Below, piece after piece: positions 25,207 through 33,179 of a stretch of 64,000 nt of DNA; position 1 is the stretch's first letter; each line of letters begins with the position of its first letter. Where the stretch lies: assembly GCA_029565675.1 (NCBI GenBank), contig JAKQNP010000002.1:372001-436000 (forward strand). The letters are read 5' to 3'. This DNA is from a bacterium (GTDB taxonomy: Bacteria > Zhuqueibacterota > Zhuqueibacteria > Residuimicrobiales > Oceaniaggregativiventaceae). The position numbers and the translations under genes were made by a program. Below the pieces are notes generated by a model. It was given only the letters and a program-made list of their open reading frames with translations. It was not told the origin of the DNA and ran no database searches.

Positions 25207-27471
25207 ATGAAACGATCAGGTGTAAAAGGATCTCGCATTGAATATGTTGTGGAAAATGGAGCAGCTCTTAAGAGAGAAAATGGGAAAATATGGAGCAATA
25301 TTAGGAAAAAATGGTTGGTTGAAACCCCCGAAGAATATGTAAGACAAGAATACTTGCTAATTCTTTTATATGAGTATGGCTTTACATTTGAACAAATTTC
25401 TGAGGAAGAGGAAGTCACAGGACGTGGTTCAGGTAGAGCGCGAGCTGATTTTGTGATTTGGCGTTCTCCGCAAGATAAACAAGGACACAAATCACCTTTA
25501 ATTATCGTTGAATGCAAATCAGATAACGTCACGATCCGTACAAACGACTATGCCCAGGGCGACAACTATGCCAGATTGACGAATGCCCCGTTCTTCGTCA
25601 CTCACAACAATACGGAAACCAAGTTCTGGCGCGTCCGTAAAGACCGAATGCCAGGTTACTTGGAAGAGATCGAAAACATCCCCCACGCGGATGCCACAGA
25701 CAAGCAGATTGAAGAACTGCTCACACGCCTGAAAACATTCAAGGAAGACGAGTTCGCCAACCTTCTTCACCAATGCCATAATGTGATTCGGAATCGGGAA
25801 AAGAAAGATCCTGTGGCTGCCTTCGACGAAATCGCGAAAATTCTATTCGTCAAGGTCTACGTCGAACGGGAACTGAAACGCCGACGACGACGCAAGAATC
25901 TTTTTACCGTGGAGTTCCTTCAAGAGCAGCTTGCAGATAATCCGCTTGAAGACCTGTTCCAGAAAACGAAGGATCACTACCGGGGCGACTGTATCTTCGA
26001 GGAAGACGAACGTCTTAACTTGAAATCAGCGACAGGCCTTGAGATCGTCCGTCTATTAGAACGCTACAACCTTTCGGACACAAGCGAAGATATCAAAGGC
26101 ATTGCCTTTGAGCGCTTCCTTGGCAAGACTTTTCGAGGTGAAATAGGGCAGTTCTTCACGCCGCGCCCCATCGTTGAATTCATGGTTCGCATGTTAGACC
26201 CCAAAGAAGGCGAAGTTATTTGCGACCCAGCAAGCGGCTCCGGTGGCTTCCTGATTCGCTTTTTTGAGATTGTGCGAGAACAAATTCTTGCCGATGTAGA
26301 TAGGCAATATCAAGAATACCGTGAAGAGATCGAGAAGGAGCGCATGTCGGAGGAGAAGAAAGCCCAGGCACTCCGGGAAAAATACGAAGCCCTGCAAGAG
26401 ACTCTCGATAGCGACGTAGAGGGCTCCCGGCTTTGGAACCTGGCGAACCGTTGTATCTACGGTACAGATGCTAACGACCGCATGGCCCGCACTAGTAAGA
26501 TGAACATGATCATGCACGGGGACGGCCACGGAGGAGTTCATCACCATGACGGTTTTCTGAATGTCAATGGAATCTTTGAAGGCCGCTTCGATATCATTCT
26601 GACCAATCCGCCTTTCGGTTCGAATGTCGAACCGTCCGATACTGTGCTTGAAGAGCAAGTTACGATCCCAGATGAAATCGAACGGCGCTATGTGGACATC
26701 TTTGGAGAGCCCTACCGCAACGCGCTTTCACGCATCCGGGCTGCTAAAGGTAAACCCATCGCCAGTTTGTTTGATCTGCCCACTGCGAAAGGTACGAATA
26801 AAAAAGTCGGCAATATTAAAACCGAAATTCTCTTCATTGAACGTTGCCTTGATCTATTAAAGCCTGGCGGACGTCTTGGCATCGTCCTGCCCGAAGGGGT
26901 TTTCAATAATCCTTCCCTGGCCTATGTCCGCGAGTTCTGCGAAAACCGCGCTTTCATCCGAGCCGTTGTGTCCCTGCCGCCCGAGACTTTTGTGTCGTCC
27001 GGCGCATCAGTGAAAGCATCTCTACTTTTCATGCAAAAGTTCACCGAACAAGAGCAAGCCGACTTCCTCCTCAAACAGAGCACTGCCACCCAGGAAATAC
27101 ATGACAAATACGCCTCCGAGATTGTAACCAAGACCAAAGAACTCGAAGCGGCTATCACTCAGGCTAAACGTGACAGAGACACCAACCACCGGAAAGCCCT
27201 ACAAAGCGTAGTAAAGCAGTACACCCGCTACATGGAAACGAAAATAGAGACAGAAGCCCGCTTCTTGTTTAAATCCCGCTTCCCGTATCCGATCTTCCTT
27301 TATGAAGCCGAGCATGTCGGCATCACCGCCACCGGCGAGACCGACCGCGTATTGAACGAGCTTGTACCAAACGACTACATACCGTCGGACATCAACCACT
27401 CAGCCCTCGAGCTTTACAAAGCCTTTAGGGCAGATCCCAAACCCTTCCTTGCAGCGGAGGCCCCCGCATGA
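25207..27471 (+). CDS. Single-chain restriction endonuclease-adenine methylase (HsdR_N nuclease fused to HsdM)
   Basis: 754 aa. Residues 35-150 are a type I HsdR_N-like PD-(D/E)xK nuclease domain with Asp81 (RADFVIW) and Glu102-Cys-Lys104 (IIVECKSD). Residues about 195-320 are the HsdM N-terminal helical domain. The N6-adenine methylase follows, with DPASGSGGF (340-348) for SAM binding and catalytic NPPF (467-470). There is no DEAD helicase, so this is not a standard type I system. The arrangement matches BcgI-like type IIB enzymes, where cleavage and methylation share one chain and specificity is separate. The ATG is preceded by AGGAATAATT. The stop overlaps the next start by four bases. Confidence 0.88.
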   Translation: MKRSGVKGSRIEYVVENGAALKRENGKIWSNIRKKWLVETPEEYVRQEYLLILLYEYGFTFEQISEEEEVTGRGSGRARADFVIWRSPQDKQGHKSPLIIVECKSDNVTIRTNDYAQGDNYARLTNAPFFVTHNNTETKFWRVRKDRMPGYLEEIENIPHADATDKQIEELLTRLKTFKEDEFANLLHQCHNVIRNREKKDPVAAFDEIAKILFVKVYVERELKRRRRRKNLFTVEFLQEQLADNPLEDLFQKTKDHYRGDCIFEEDERLNLKSATGLEIVRLLERYNLSDTSEDIKGIAFERFLGKTFRGEIGQFFTPRPIVEFMVRMLDPKEGEVICDPASGSGGFLIRFFEIVREQILADVDRQYQEYREEIEKERMSEEKKAQALREKYEALQETLDSDVEGSRLWNLANRCIYGTDANDRMARTSKMNMIMHGDGHGGVHHHDGFLNVNGIFEGRFDIILTNPPFGSNVEPSDTVLEEQVTIPDEIERRYVDIFGEPYRNALSRIRAAKGKPIASLFDLPTAKGTNKKVGNIKTEILFIERCLDLLKPGGRLGIVLPEGVFNNPSLAYVREFCENRAFIRAVVSLPPETFVSSGASVKASLLFMQKFTEQEQADFLLKQSTATQEIHDKYASEIVTKTKELEAAITQAKRDRDTNHRKALQSVVKQYTRYMETKIETEARFLFKSRFPYPIFLYEAEHVGITATGETDRVLNELVPNDYIPSDINHSALELYKAFRADPKPFLAAEAPA

Positions 27472-28820
27472 TTGCACCAGCTACAGGAAAGGCTTTTGCG
27501 GTTCTGTTTCAGGAGATTGCTCGTTGGGATCCGGGCAGCTTTCACAAGATAAAATGGAATTGGCCTCCAGAAACAATGCGACCAATCGGAACATTTTTAC
27601 AGCCCCGAAAGGAGAAGGTAGATCTAGCAACACATTCGTTCACTGACCTTCAACCGATCACCATCCATTTTGACGGATCCGTCGACAAACGCGATGTAGC
27701 CCCTGGCCGCATTTATACAATGGATTTATTCTTCGCACATCCTGGCGATATTGTCGTTGCCAAGATCGACCTCAAGAATGGTGCAGTAGGAATTATGCCT
27801 GCATGGCCGAATATCGTTGTAACCAATCATTTCGCAGTATACAAACCAGACAGGGACAAGATCATTCCGGAGTATTTTCTCCTATTGATTCAATCGCGCT
27901 TCTTCCGCGCTCATCTCTGGCGGAATAAAGTTGGAGCCGAAGGGCGGAAAGAGGTCAAACTCGACTTCTTCGAATCGGAATGCGTGCCTATCCCATCCTT
28001 CAACACACAACATACAATCGTAGACTACTGGCACCAAGCCGAAGAAGAACTCGCCGCTGCCCGTACCGCCTTGGTTGAACCAGTGAAAATCCTCAATGAA
28101 CGACTTTGCGAACTTTACACACGAGAGGCAGCTCAAGACGTGATTCATACTCGGTTCTTTGCCCTCGACTTCAAAAACCTCGAAGCATGGGATGTAAAAT
28201 CGGGACGCGCTTCCGCGTTTCGTTTGGCGTGCTCCTCATTTCGTCCGATGGGTGACTTCATTGAGGATGCAACCGAGATTGTTCGACCGTTTGACGAACC
28301 CGAACACGATTGGCCTGTCTACGGTGTGAACAACAAAGAAGGTGTTTTTCTAAACTCCAGACAGAAAGGTGCATCATTCAATGCACCTTACAAACGAATC
28401 CGCAAGGATTGGTTTTTTCACAATCCCACGCGGTGCAATGTCGGTTCTCTTGGCACCGTCCCTGACGTGCCGGAAGATGCTATTACAAGTCCAGAGTATC
28501 AAGTCTGGCGGATAAGGAAAAATGTGCCTGATCTCTTGCTTCCCGGTTTTGTGGCCGTCTTGATTCAGACGCCGTTCTTCATCGACCTAGTTCAATTCAA
28601 CCGTGTCGGAGCCGTAAAGCAACGCATGTATACCGAAAACCTCTGTCAACTTCACATTCCATATATACCTGAACCTGAACAGCGAGAATACGCACAGGCC
28701 CGCGAGAAAGCCCTTCTTGCACTGGCAAAGGCAGAAGACCAATTAGCCACCGTCAGAGCTGACGTCGAAGCAATGATCCTTGGAACGAAACCAGTAGATG
28801 AAGTGAAGAGCAGCTTATGA
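27468..28820 (+). CDS. hsdS: Restriction-modification specificity subunit (HsdS-like)
   Basis: 450 aa, starting inside the ATGA overlap with the fused nuclease-methylase. Two target-recognition halves (about 1-180 and 230-395) are each followed by a long helical spacer (HQAEEELAAARTALVEPVK near 185-205 and REKALLALAKAEDQLATVR near 405-425), as in type I S subunits and BcgIB. The first half includes FLLLIQSRFFRAHLW and the second FVAVLIQTPFFIDLVQ, the usual end-of-TRD segments. It should give sequence recognition to the upstream protein. The target site cannot be predicted from sequence alone. Confidence 0.88.
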   Translation: MIAPATGKAFAVLFQEIARWDPGSFHKIKWNWPPETMRPIGTFLQPRKEKVDLATHSFTDLQPITIHFDGSVDKRDVAPGRIYTMDLFFAHPGDIVVAKIDLKNGAVGIMPAWPNIVVTNHFAVYKPDRDKIIPEYFLLLIQSRFFRAHLWRNKVGAEGRKEVKLDFFESECVPIPSFNTQHTIVDYWHQAEEELAAARTALVEPVKILNERLCELYTREAAQDVIHTRFFALDFKNLEAWDVKSGRASAFRLACSSFRPMGDFIEDATEIVRPFDEPEHDWPVYGVNNKEGVFLNSRQKGASFNAPYKRIRKDWFFHNPTRCNVGSLGTVPDVPEDAITSPEYQVWRIRKNVPDLLLPGFVAVLIQTPFFIDLVQFNRVGAVKQRMYTENLCQLHIPYIPEPEQREYAQAREKALLALAKAEDQLATVRADVEAMILGTKPVDEVKSSL

Positions 28821-28893
28821 TATCATTCAGCAGATGACGTTGTATGCTAACGCTGATTCCCATTGTTAAGGTCAACAAGGAGGTATTTTATAA

Positions 28894-29382
28894 ATGAATA
28901 AAACTACGGTGGCATTCAAAGACCTTGCAAATCGAATTACAGGGGTGTCAATTCCAATTTTTGGGATTTCATGGACTCCTCCAGAATCAGAACGAAAAAT
29001 CATTCGTGAAACTTTCATTTTTCTTGAAGACCGACGTGCGCTCTATAGCGATTTTCATTTTGAAGACGATCGAGATGTTGTTAAATCTATATGCACAATC
29101 AGATCTGAGCTGACAGAAGCATTGCAACGTTTGTCGGAGGAGTCAGAGGCCATTTCTTCACTTAAAGCAATGCGAGCAGCATGCCGTGAATACCTTGATA
29201 ATACAAAAAATTATGGCAGATCTGGCAGTCGCTTTTCTTTTATTAGCCAGCTTGGTAATCTTCGGGCAATCTTCGGAGTTCATGTTGCTTACCTAGCTGT
29301 GAAATATGGAATAGATTTAGATGGTGAACTGGTTCGCATCATTCCTCCAGAATTTCGGAATGCAAAATATCTTGAGGCTTAA
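28894..29382 (+). CDS. DUF6650-family protein
   Basis: 162 aa with AAGGAGG at good spacing. The N-terminus FKDLANRITGVSIPIFGISW, then PPESERKIIRETFIFLEDRRALY, then LKAMRAACREYLD agrees with what I recall of the DUF6650 family. That assignment is from memory. Members are soluble proteins of unknown function that I associate with restriction and other accessory loci. Here it lies 73 bp downstream of the specificity subunit on the same strand. It may be an accessory factor of the system. Confidence 0.7.
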   Translation: MNKTTVAFKDLANRITGVSIPIFGISWTPPESERKIIRETFIFLEDRRALYSDFHFEDDRDVVKSICTIRSELTEALQRLSEESEAISSLKAMRAACREYLDNTKNYGRSGSRFSFISQLGNLRAIFGVHVAYLAVKYGIDLDGELVRIIPPEFRNAKYLEA

Positions 29383-29476
29383 AGCTCTGCCATTTCATCC
29401 ACGACGATGCAAATCACGCAAGACTGATACAATTGTTAGGTAGTTTTCTTAACTTATTTAATATCAGGACTCTACC

Positions 29477-29809
29477 ATGGGCTACCTGATCGAATTTCCC
29501 CTTGCTGAAGACGGCTTCGATGAGAGCATAAAAGAGGCCATTGAGGAAATTCTCTATAAACGAGGCATCTTCGGCCCGGCAAGGACAAAAGCTCTTGAAA
29601 AAGCCGAGGAAATCTTGCGCAAATACAACACGCCCATGCGGATCGAAGTCGAATTCCTCCCTGATATCCGGCTCACTCAGGAGGAGCATAAACAGATAAA
29701 AGATGCCTTCACAAAATCCCTCTACAACTACAAAACCGAACACAATAAGATGATAAGGGGGCTGTTTATTGATCTTTTGAGCGGTGAGTTGTTCGATTCG
29801 AATATTTGA
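29477..29809 (+). CDS. Hypothetical protein
   Basis: 110 aa, soluble, with an alternating pattern of helices (ESIKEAIEEILYKRG, RTKALEKAEEILRKY) and one short strand region (RIEVEFLPDIRL). No family was recognised. The ribosome site is weak. Codon use is typical of the island. It lies between the DUF6650 gene and a FISUMP lipoprotein gene and could be part of the same plus-strand run. Confidence 0.6.
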   Translation: MGYLIEFPLAEDGFDESIKEAIEEILYKRGIFGPARTKALEKAEEILRKYNTPMRIEVEFLPDIRLTQEEHKQIKDAFTKSLYNYKTEHNKMIRGLFIDLLSGELFDSNI

Positions 29810-29823
29810 AATACAGGTAAAAA

Positions 29824-30516
29824 ATGAAAAAGTATAGATTTTTTCTCCTGTTGCTGTTTGTTTTTGGTCTTTGTTGTTCAAATTGCGGCAGAGAAATGAA
29901 AGATATTGATGGCAATCGTTATCGCACGGTTAAAATCGGCGAGCAATGGTGGATGGCGGAAAATCTAAAGGTTACCCATTACCGAAACGGTGAAGCTATC
30001 GCAAATATAACTGAAAACGATGCATGGGGAAATCCTGAAACTGGCGCTTATTGCAGTTATGACAATAATGACGGCAATGTACCGACATATGGTAGATTAT
30101 ACAATTGGTATGCAGTGAACGATCTCCGCGGACTGGCGCCTGAAGGTTGGCACGTTCCGAGCGATGAAGAGTGGAAACAGTTAGAAATGTACCTGGGTAT
30201 GAGCCAGTCGGAAGCGGATGATATCGGCTGGCGCGGTACAAACGAGGGCGGCAAGCTAAAAGAAACCACCACAACACACTGGCAAAATCCCAATACCGGC
30301 GCGACGAATGAGAGCGGTTTTTCCGCCTTGCCCGGCGGTTGCCGCAATGACGTTGGTGTTTTCCACAATATCGGCAAATACACGCTCTATTGGTCTTCTT
30401 TGGAGAGTCATGCAAACAGAGCATGGCACCGGGATCTAGGTTTTTCCAGGTCAGAAGTCGTTCGCTTCTACGACCATAAGCTTTACGGCTTTTCGGTTCG
30501 CTGTGTTAAGGATTGA
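29824..30516 (+). CDS. FISUMP-domain lipoprotein (Fibrobacter succinogenes major paralogous domain)
   Basis: 230 aa. The N-terminus MKKYRFFLLLLFVFGLCCSNC is a lipoprotein signal. The mature part follows the FISUMP pattern closely: DIDGNRYRTVKIGEQWWMAENL, then GRLYNWYAVND, PEGWHVPSDEEWKQLE, NESGFSALPGG, YWSSLES and a C-terminal VRCVKD. FISUMP domains are widespread in Fibrobacterota, Bacteroidota and relatives. Some belong to surface or T9SS-exported proteins, and their function is unknown. Its presence in the island suggests that the island came from a related phylum. Confidence 0.85.
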   Translation: MKKYRFFLLLLFVFGLCCSNCGREMKDIDGNRYRTVKIGEQWWMAENLKVTHYRNGEAIANITENDAWGNPETGAYCSYDNNDGNVPTYGRLYNWYAVNDLRGLAPEGWHVPSDEEWKQLEMYLGMSQSEADDIGWRGTNEGGKLKETTTTHWQNPNTGATNESGFSALPGGCRNDVGVFHNIGKYTLYWSSLESHANRAWHRDLGFSRSEVVRFYDHKLYGFSVRCVKD

Positions 30517-30707
30517 GGAAGAAGCCGACACTAAAATCAAAATGTTTTAACGCCGGATTCTATGTCATATAAATAAGAGAACGGCGCAACCAACAGGCCA
30601 ACAGATCATAAAACTTATATCTTAATATTCGCTTCCCAAATTGTTCCATTTTTCACTTTTGAATTTTAATTTCGATTGTATTTATTGGGTTTAACCGCGT
30701 GAAGCTG

Positions 30708-30754
30708 CTGGTCTCATATACCAGAGGTCACTGCTTCAAATCCAGTATTGCCCA
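30708..30754 (+). pseudogene. tRNA 3'-half remnant (CAU anticodon), candidate attachment site
   Basis: CTGGT-CTCATAT-ACCAG is a perfect anticodon arm with anticodon CAU. It is followed by AGGTC, a T-arm-like ACTG-CTTCAAAT-CCAGT, and TATTGCCCA as a 3' acceptor strand. The sequence to the left does not supply a matching 5' acceptor strand or D arm, so this is not a functional tRNA. A tRNA 3' half standing alone near the end of an island is what integration into a tRNA gene leaves behind. Confidence 0.7.
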
Positions 30755-30853
30755 CTTATAGACCAAATAATTTTGCCTATTTTTAAAAATACGAAGACAA
30801 TATACATAATTTCTGGTCTATTTATCCAATGGTTTACAATTATTTTCTTAAAC

Positions 30854-31042
30854 TCATTTTCCTGTATCTGGTGGCGGATAAACCCATGGACCTGGAAATA
30901 TACTTTGAGTATTACTTGTATTATTATCTGTAAAAACAAGTAATTTATTAAGTTTTTCACTAGATTTCGAATTATCATTTAATAAACAACCTGTAATTAA
31001 AATAACGAATATTATTAAAGCTAAAAATGATTTTAGATACAT
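30854..31042 (-). CDS. Small lipoprotein
   Basis: 62 aa. MYLKSFLALIIFVILITGC is a clear lipoprotein signal with Cys19. The mature part is a short Ser/Asn-rich linker ending in WVYPPPDTG. AAAGGAG precedes the ATG at correct spacing, which supports a real gene despite the size. It is the only minus-strand gene in the island. From 30517 to 30853 I see only the tRNA remnant, and from 31043 to 31261 only AT-rich DNA. Confidence 0.7.
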   Translation of the reverse strand: MYLKSFLALIIFVILITGCLLNDNSKSSEKLNKLLVFTDNNTSNTQSIFPGPWVYPPPDTGK

Positions 31043-31261
31043 TTTGTTCTCCTTTCAGGTTGTTGCATGTTCCGAAAATAAAAAAACATATCTAATGCCT
31101 TTATATTAATAATAATCTAAAATAAAAATTAGTCAAGGGAAATTATAATTTTTTTTTACAAATAAAAATATCAATATTAAATTAAATCAAATGTATAAAT
31201 AATTTGAAAATAGTATTCGCCTGCAACGTGTTGCTTTTTTCCCTTCCCCCATTTTCCCTTT

Positions 31262-32386
31262 CTATTCCTCGTCCAGCAGTTCCGCCAGCGCAAAGCGCGC
31301 CAGCCTGATCTGTTCATAGGGCGAGTCGTTGCCGGTCTCGTACAGGCAGCCGATGCGGCCGTCGGCCAGCTGCGCCAGGCTCGAATAGGCCGCCGGGCCG
31401 GCGGTCAACCGCAATCCCGCGCTCCAGGTCGCGCCGCTGTCGGCGCTCAATTTCACCGTCATGCGCACGCGCTCCTCGCGGTCGGCCGGATTCGAGAACA
31501 ACAGCAGCTGCCCGCCTTTTCCTGGCTCGACCGCGATCAGGCTCGCCTGGCAGATCGGTTCGATCAATGCCGAATCCGGCCGCAGGTCGCTCCAGGTCAG
31601 CCCCTCGTCCGCGCTCGTGCTGATCATGCGTTCCTTCCGGCTGCGGTCATAGTTGCGCATGTTGAGCAACAGGGTGCCGTCCGCGCGCTCCACCACCGCG
31701 CACTCGTTGACCTGATGCTGCGGCGTGCGGCCGCCCAACTGCCAGCTGGCGCCGTGGTCGTCGCTGAAGATGACGTGCGAATAATAATGATCGGTGCCGG
31801 CCTCGATGTGATCGCACGGCACCAGCAGCCGGCCGCTGCGCAGCTGAATGCCGTTGCCCGGCCCGGTCGCATACCAGGTCCAGTCGCTCTGTTTCACCGC
31901 CGCGGTGATCTCGAGCGGCGCAGTCCAGGTCAGACCGTCGTCGGCGCTGCTGCACACCCACACCGTGCGGCTAGCAGTGCTGGTCTGCGCGATGATCTCC
32001 GGCTCGCGGTCCGTGCCCAGATTGTGGGTCATGAGCAGCCAGATGACCCCGGTGGCGCGGTCGACCACCGCACAGGGATTGCCGCAGGTGTTGTCGCCGT
32101 CGTCCCAGATCACCTGCAGACCGCTCCAGGTCCGGCCGTTGTCGACGCTGCGCCTGACCACCAGATCGATGTCGCCGCTGTCGCTGCGGTCGCGTTTGCG
32201 GCCCTCGCAGATCGCCAGCACAGCGCCCGACGGCGTCGCCACCAGGGCCGGAATGCGAAAGGTGTCGTAGCCTTCGCTGCCGCCGACAAACACCGGCGCC
32301 TGCTCGATGTTAGCGGTCTCGCGGCCGCAGCCGCAAAACAGCCCCGCTGCGGAGATCAAAAGAACACAACAAAAACCGATACGCAT
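31262..32386 (-). CDS. Exo-alpha-sialidase lipoprotein (GH33)
   Basis: 374 aa from the ATG at 32386, with GGAGGAG upstream and a lipoprotein signal (MRIGFCCVLLISAAGLFCGC). The frame is open further 5' over the next gene region but has no start signal there. YDTFRIPALVATPSG holds the FRIP motif with the first catalytic Arg. Asp boxes include SVDNGRTWSG, SADDGLTWTA, SDDHGASWQL and SADEGLTWSD. The nucleophile pair would lie in the C-terminal part (TVKLSADSGATW, CLYETGN). It should release terminal sialic acids at the cell surface. Unlike its neighbours it has a lipid anchor rather than a T9SS tail. Confidence 0.9.
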   Translation of the reverse strand: MRIGFCCVLLISAAGLFCGCGRETANIEQAPVFVGGSEGYDTFRIPALVATPSGAVLAICEGRKRDRSDSGDIDLVVRRSVDNGRTWSGLQVIWDDGDNTCGNPCAVVDRATGVIWLLMTHNLGTDREPEIIAQTSTASRTVWVCSSADDGLTWTAPLEITAAVKQSDWTWYATGPGNGIQLRSGRLLVPCDHIEAGTDHYYSHVIFSDDHGASWQLGGRTPQHQVNECAVVERADGTLLLNMRNYDRSRKERMISTSADEGLTWSDLRPDSALIEPICQASLIAVEPGKGGQLLLFSNPADREERVRMTVKLSADSGATWSAGLRLTAGPAAYSSLAQLADGRIGCLYETGNDSPYEQIRLARFALAELLDEE

Positions 32387-32475
32387 CGCTCTCCTCCGTC
32401 TGTTGTTCTTGCGCCAGGATTCCACATCGCCCATGCCGGCCGGCTGGTTGCGCGGACCGACCGGCTTTGCTCGCG

Positions 32476-32997
32476 CTACAGCCTGATCCCCACCAGCAGC
32501 TGCAGGGTAAAGGTCGGATAGTCGATCTCCTCGTCGAAATTGGGTGGTTTGTTGGTGCGGAAAAAGCCGAACCCGATGCCGGGTGCAGGCTGGATATACA
32601 GCCTGCACCCGGCCAGATCGAACCGATAGCCGATCTTGAATTCGCCCCACATCTCGATGCCCGGATAGTCCTTGTCGTTGACCTTTGAATGGATCTTGTT
32701 GTAGGCCGGGTAGAGCTCCGCTTCGAGGTGCAATCCCCTGTAGATGAACCGGCGGTAACCGAGCAAAAGGGTGAGGGCATTGACCTCGAAACTGTCATGC
32801 TCGAAATTTTGCCAACACGGCCCGAAAAAGAGCTCGTGTCCGGCGGCGGGACGATAATTGATCTGCAACAGGTAAATGTCCGCCAGCGGATAGGTGAGGC
32901 TCGTCGCCAGGCTCCATTTTGCGGGTGTTTGTTCTGTTTGCGCAAGCGAATTGATTGTCGCCGTGAGAACAATGGAAGCGATCAGGAGTTTTTTCAT
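32476..32997 (-). CDS. Outer-membrane beta-barrel protein
   Basis: 173 aa from the ATG at 32997, with AAGGACGA upstream and a signal peptide (MKKLLIASIVLTATINSLAQ). Strands follow with an aromatic pattern (LATSLTYPLADIYLLQINYRP, LTLLLGYRRFIYRGLHLEAELYP, GEFKIGYRFDLAGCRLYIQPAPGIGFGFF). It ends in FTLQLLVGIRL. The size and layout fit an eight-stranded barrel similar to 5565-6071. The same frame stays open far upstream, antisense-like and low-complexity, and is not used. Confidence 0.75.
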   Translation of the reverse strand: MKKLLIASIVLTATINSLAQTEQTPAKWSLATSLTYPLADIYLLQINYRPAAGHELFFGPCWQNFEHDSFEVNALTLLLGYRRFIYRGLHLEAELYPAYNKIHSKVNDKDYPGIEMWGEFKIGYRFDLAGCRLYIQPAPGIGFGFFRTNKPPNFDEEIDYPTFTLQLLVGIRL

Positions 32998-33179
32998 ATC
33001 GTCGTCCTTGTCCGATGGTTTGCGCTCAGGCGATTTTATCTCGCAAAAACCGGTTGGGCGCAGAAGGTTTGCCCCCCGCAGCTTGTTTGTGTTTGGTCTT
33101 GCCGATTGCCTTAAATCCGTTGCCAGGCGGAGTGCATCTGTGGTCGGCGTTTGCATACCGGATCCGGATTTTTGCTCTC

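Larger units (their letters stand above)
22406..31250. mobile_element. AT-rich genomic island with restriction and toxin-antitoxin genes
   Basis: Its left edge coincides with the broken sigma-54 activator gene. Its right edge is placed by base composition just before the GH33 sialidase gene. Almost all genes are on the plus strand, while both flanks are on the minus strand. Contents: HEPN-like protein, small proteins, Panacea/toxin pair, restriction-methylation protein and specificity subunit, DUF6650 protein, FISUMP lipoprotein, tRNA 3'-half. No integrase or transposase gene is visible, so the mode of entry is unknown. Edges are approximate. Confidence 0.6.

Noticed and set aside
30690-30760. 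Functional tRNA-Met or tRNA-Ile2
   Set aside because: There is no complementary 5' acceptor strand and no D arm on the left side.
31262-32650. N-terminal 88-codon extension of the GH33 sialidase
   Set aside because: The lipoprotein signal and the ribosome site both place the start at 32386. The extension overlaps the neighbouring barrel gene in another frame.
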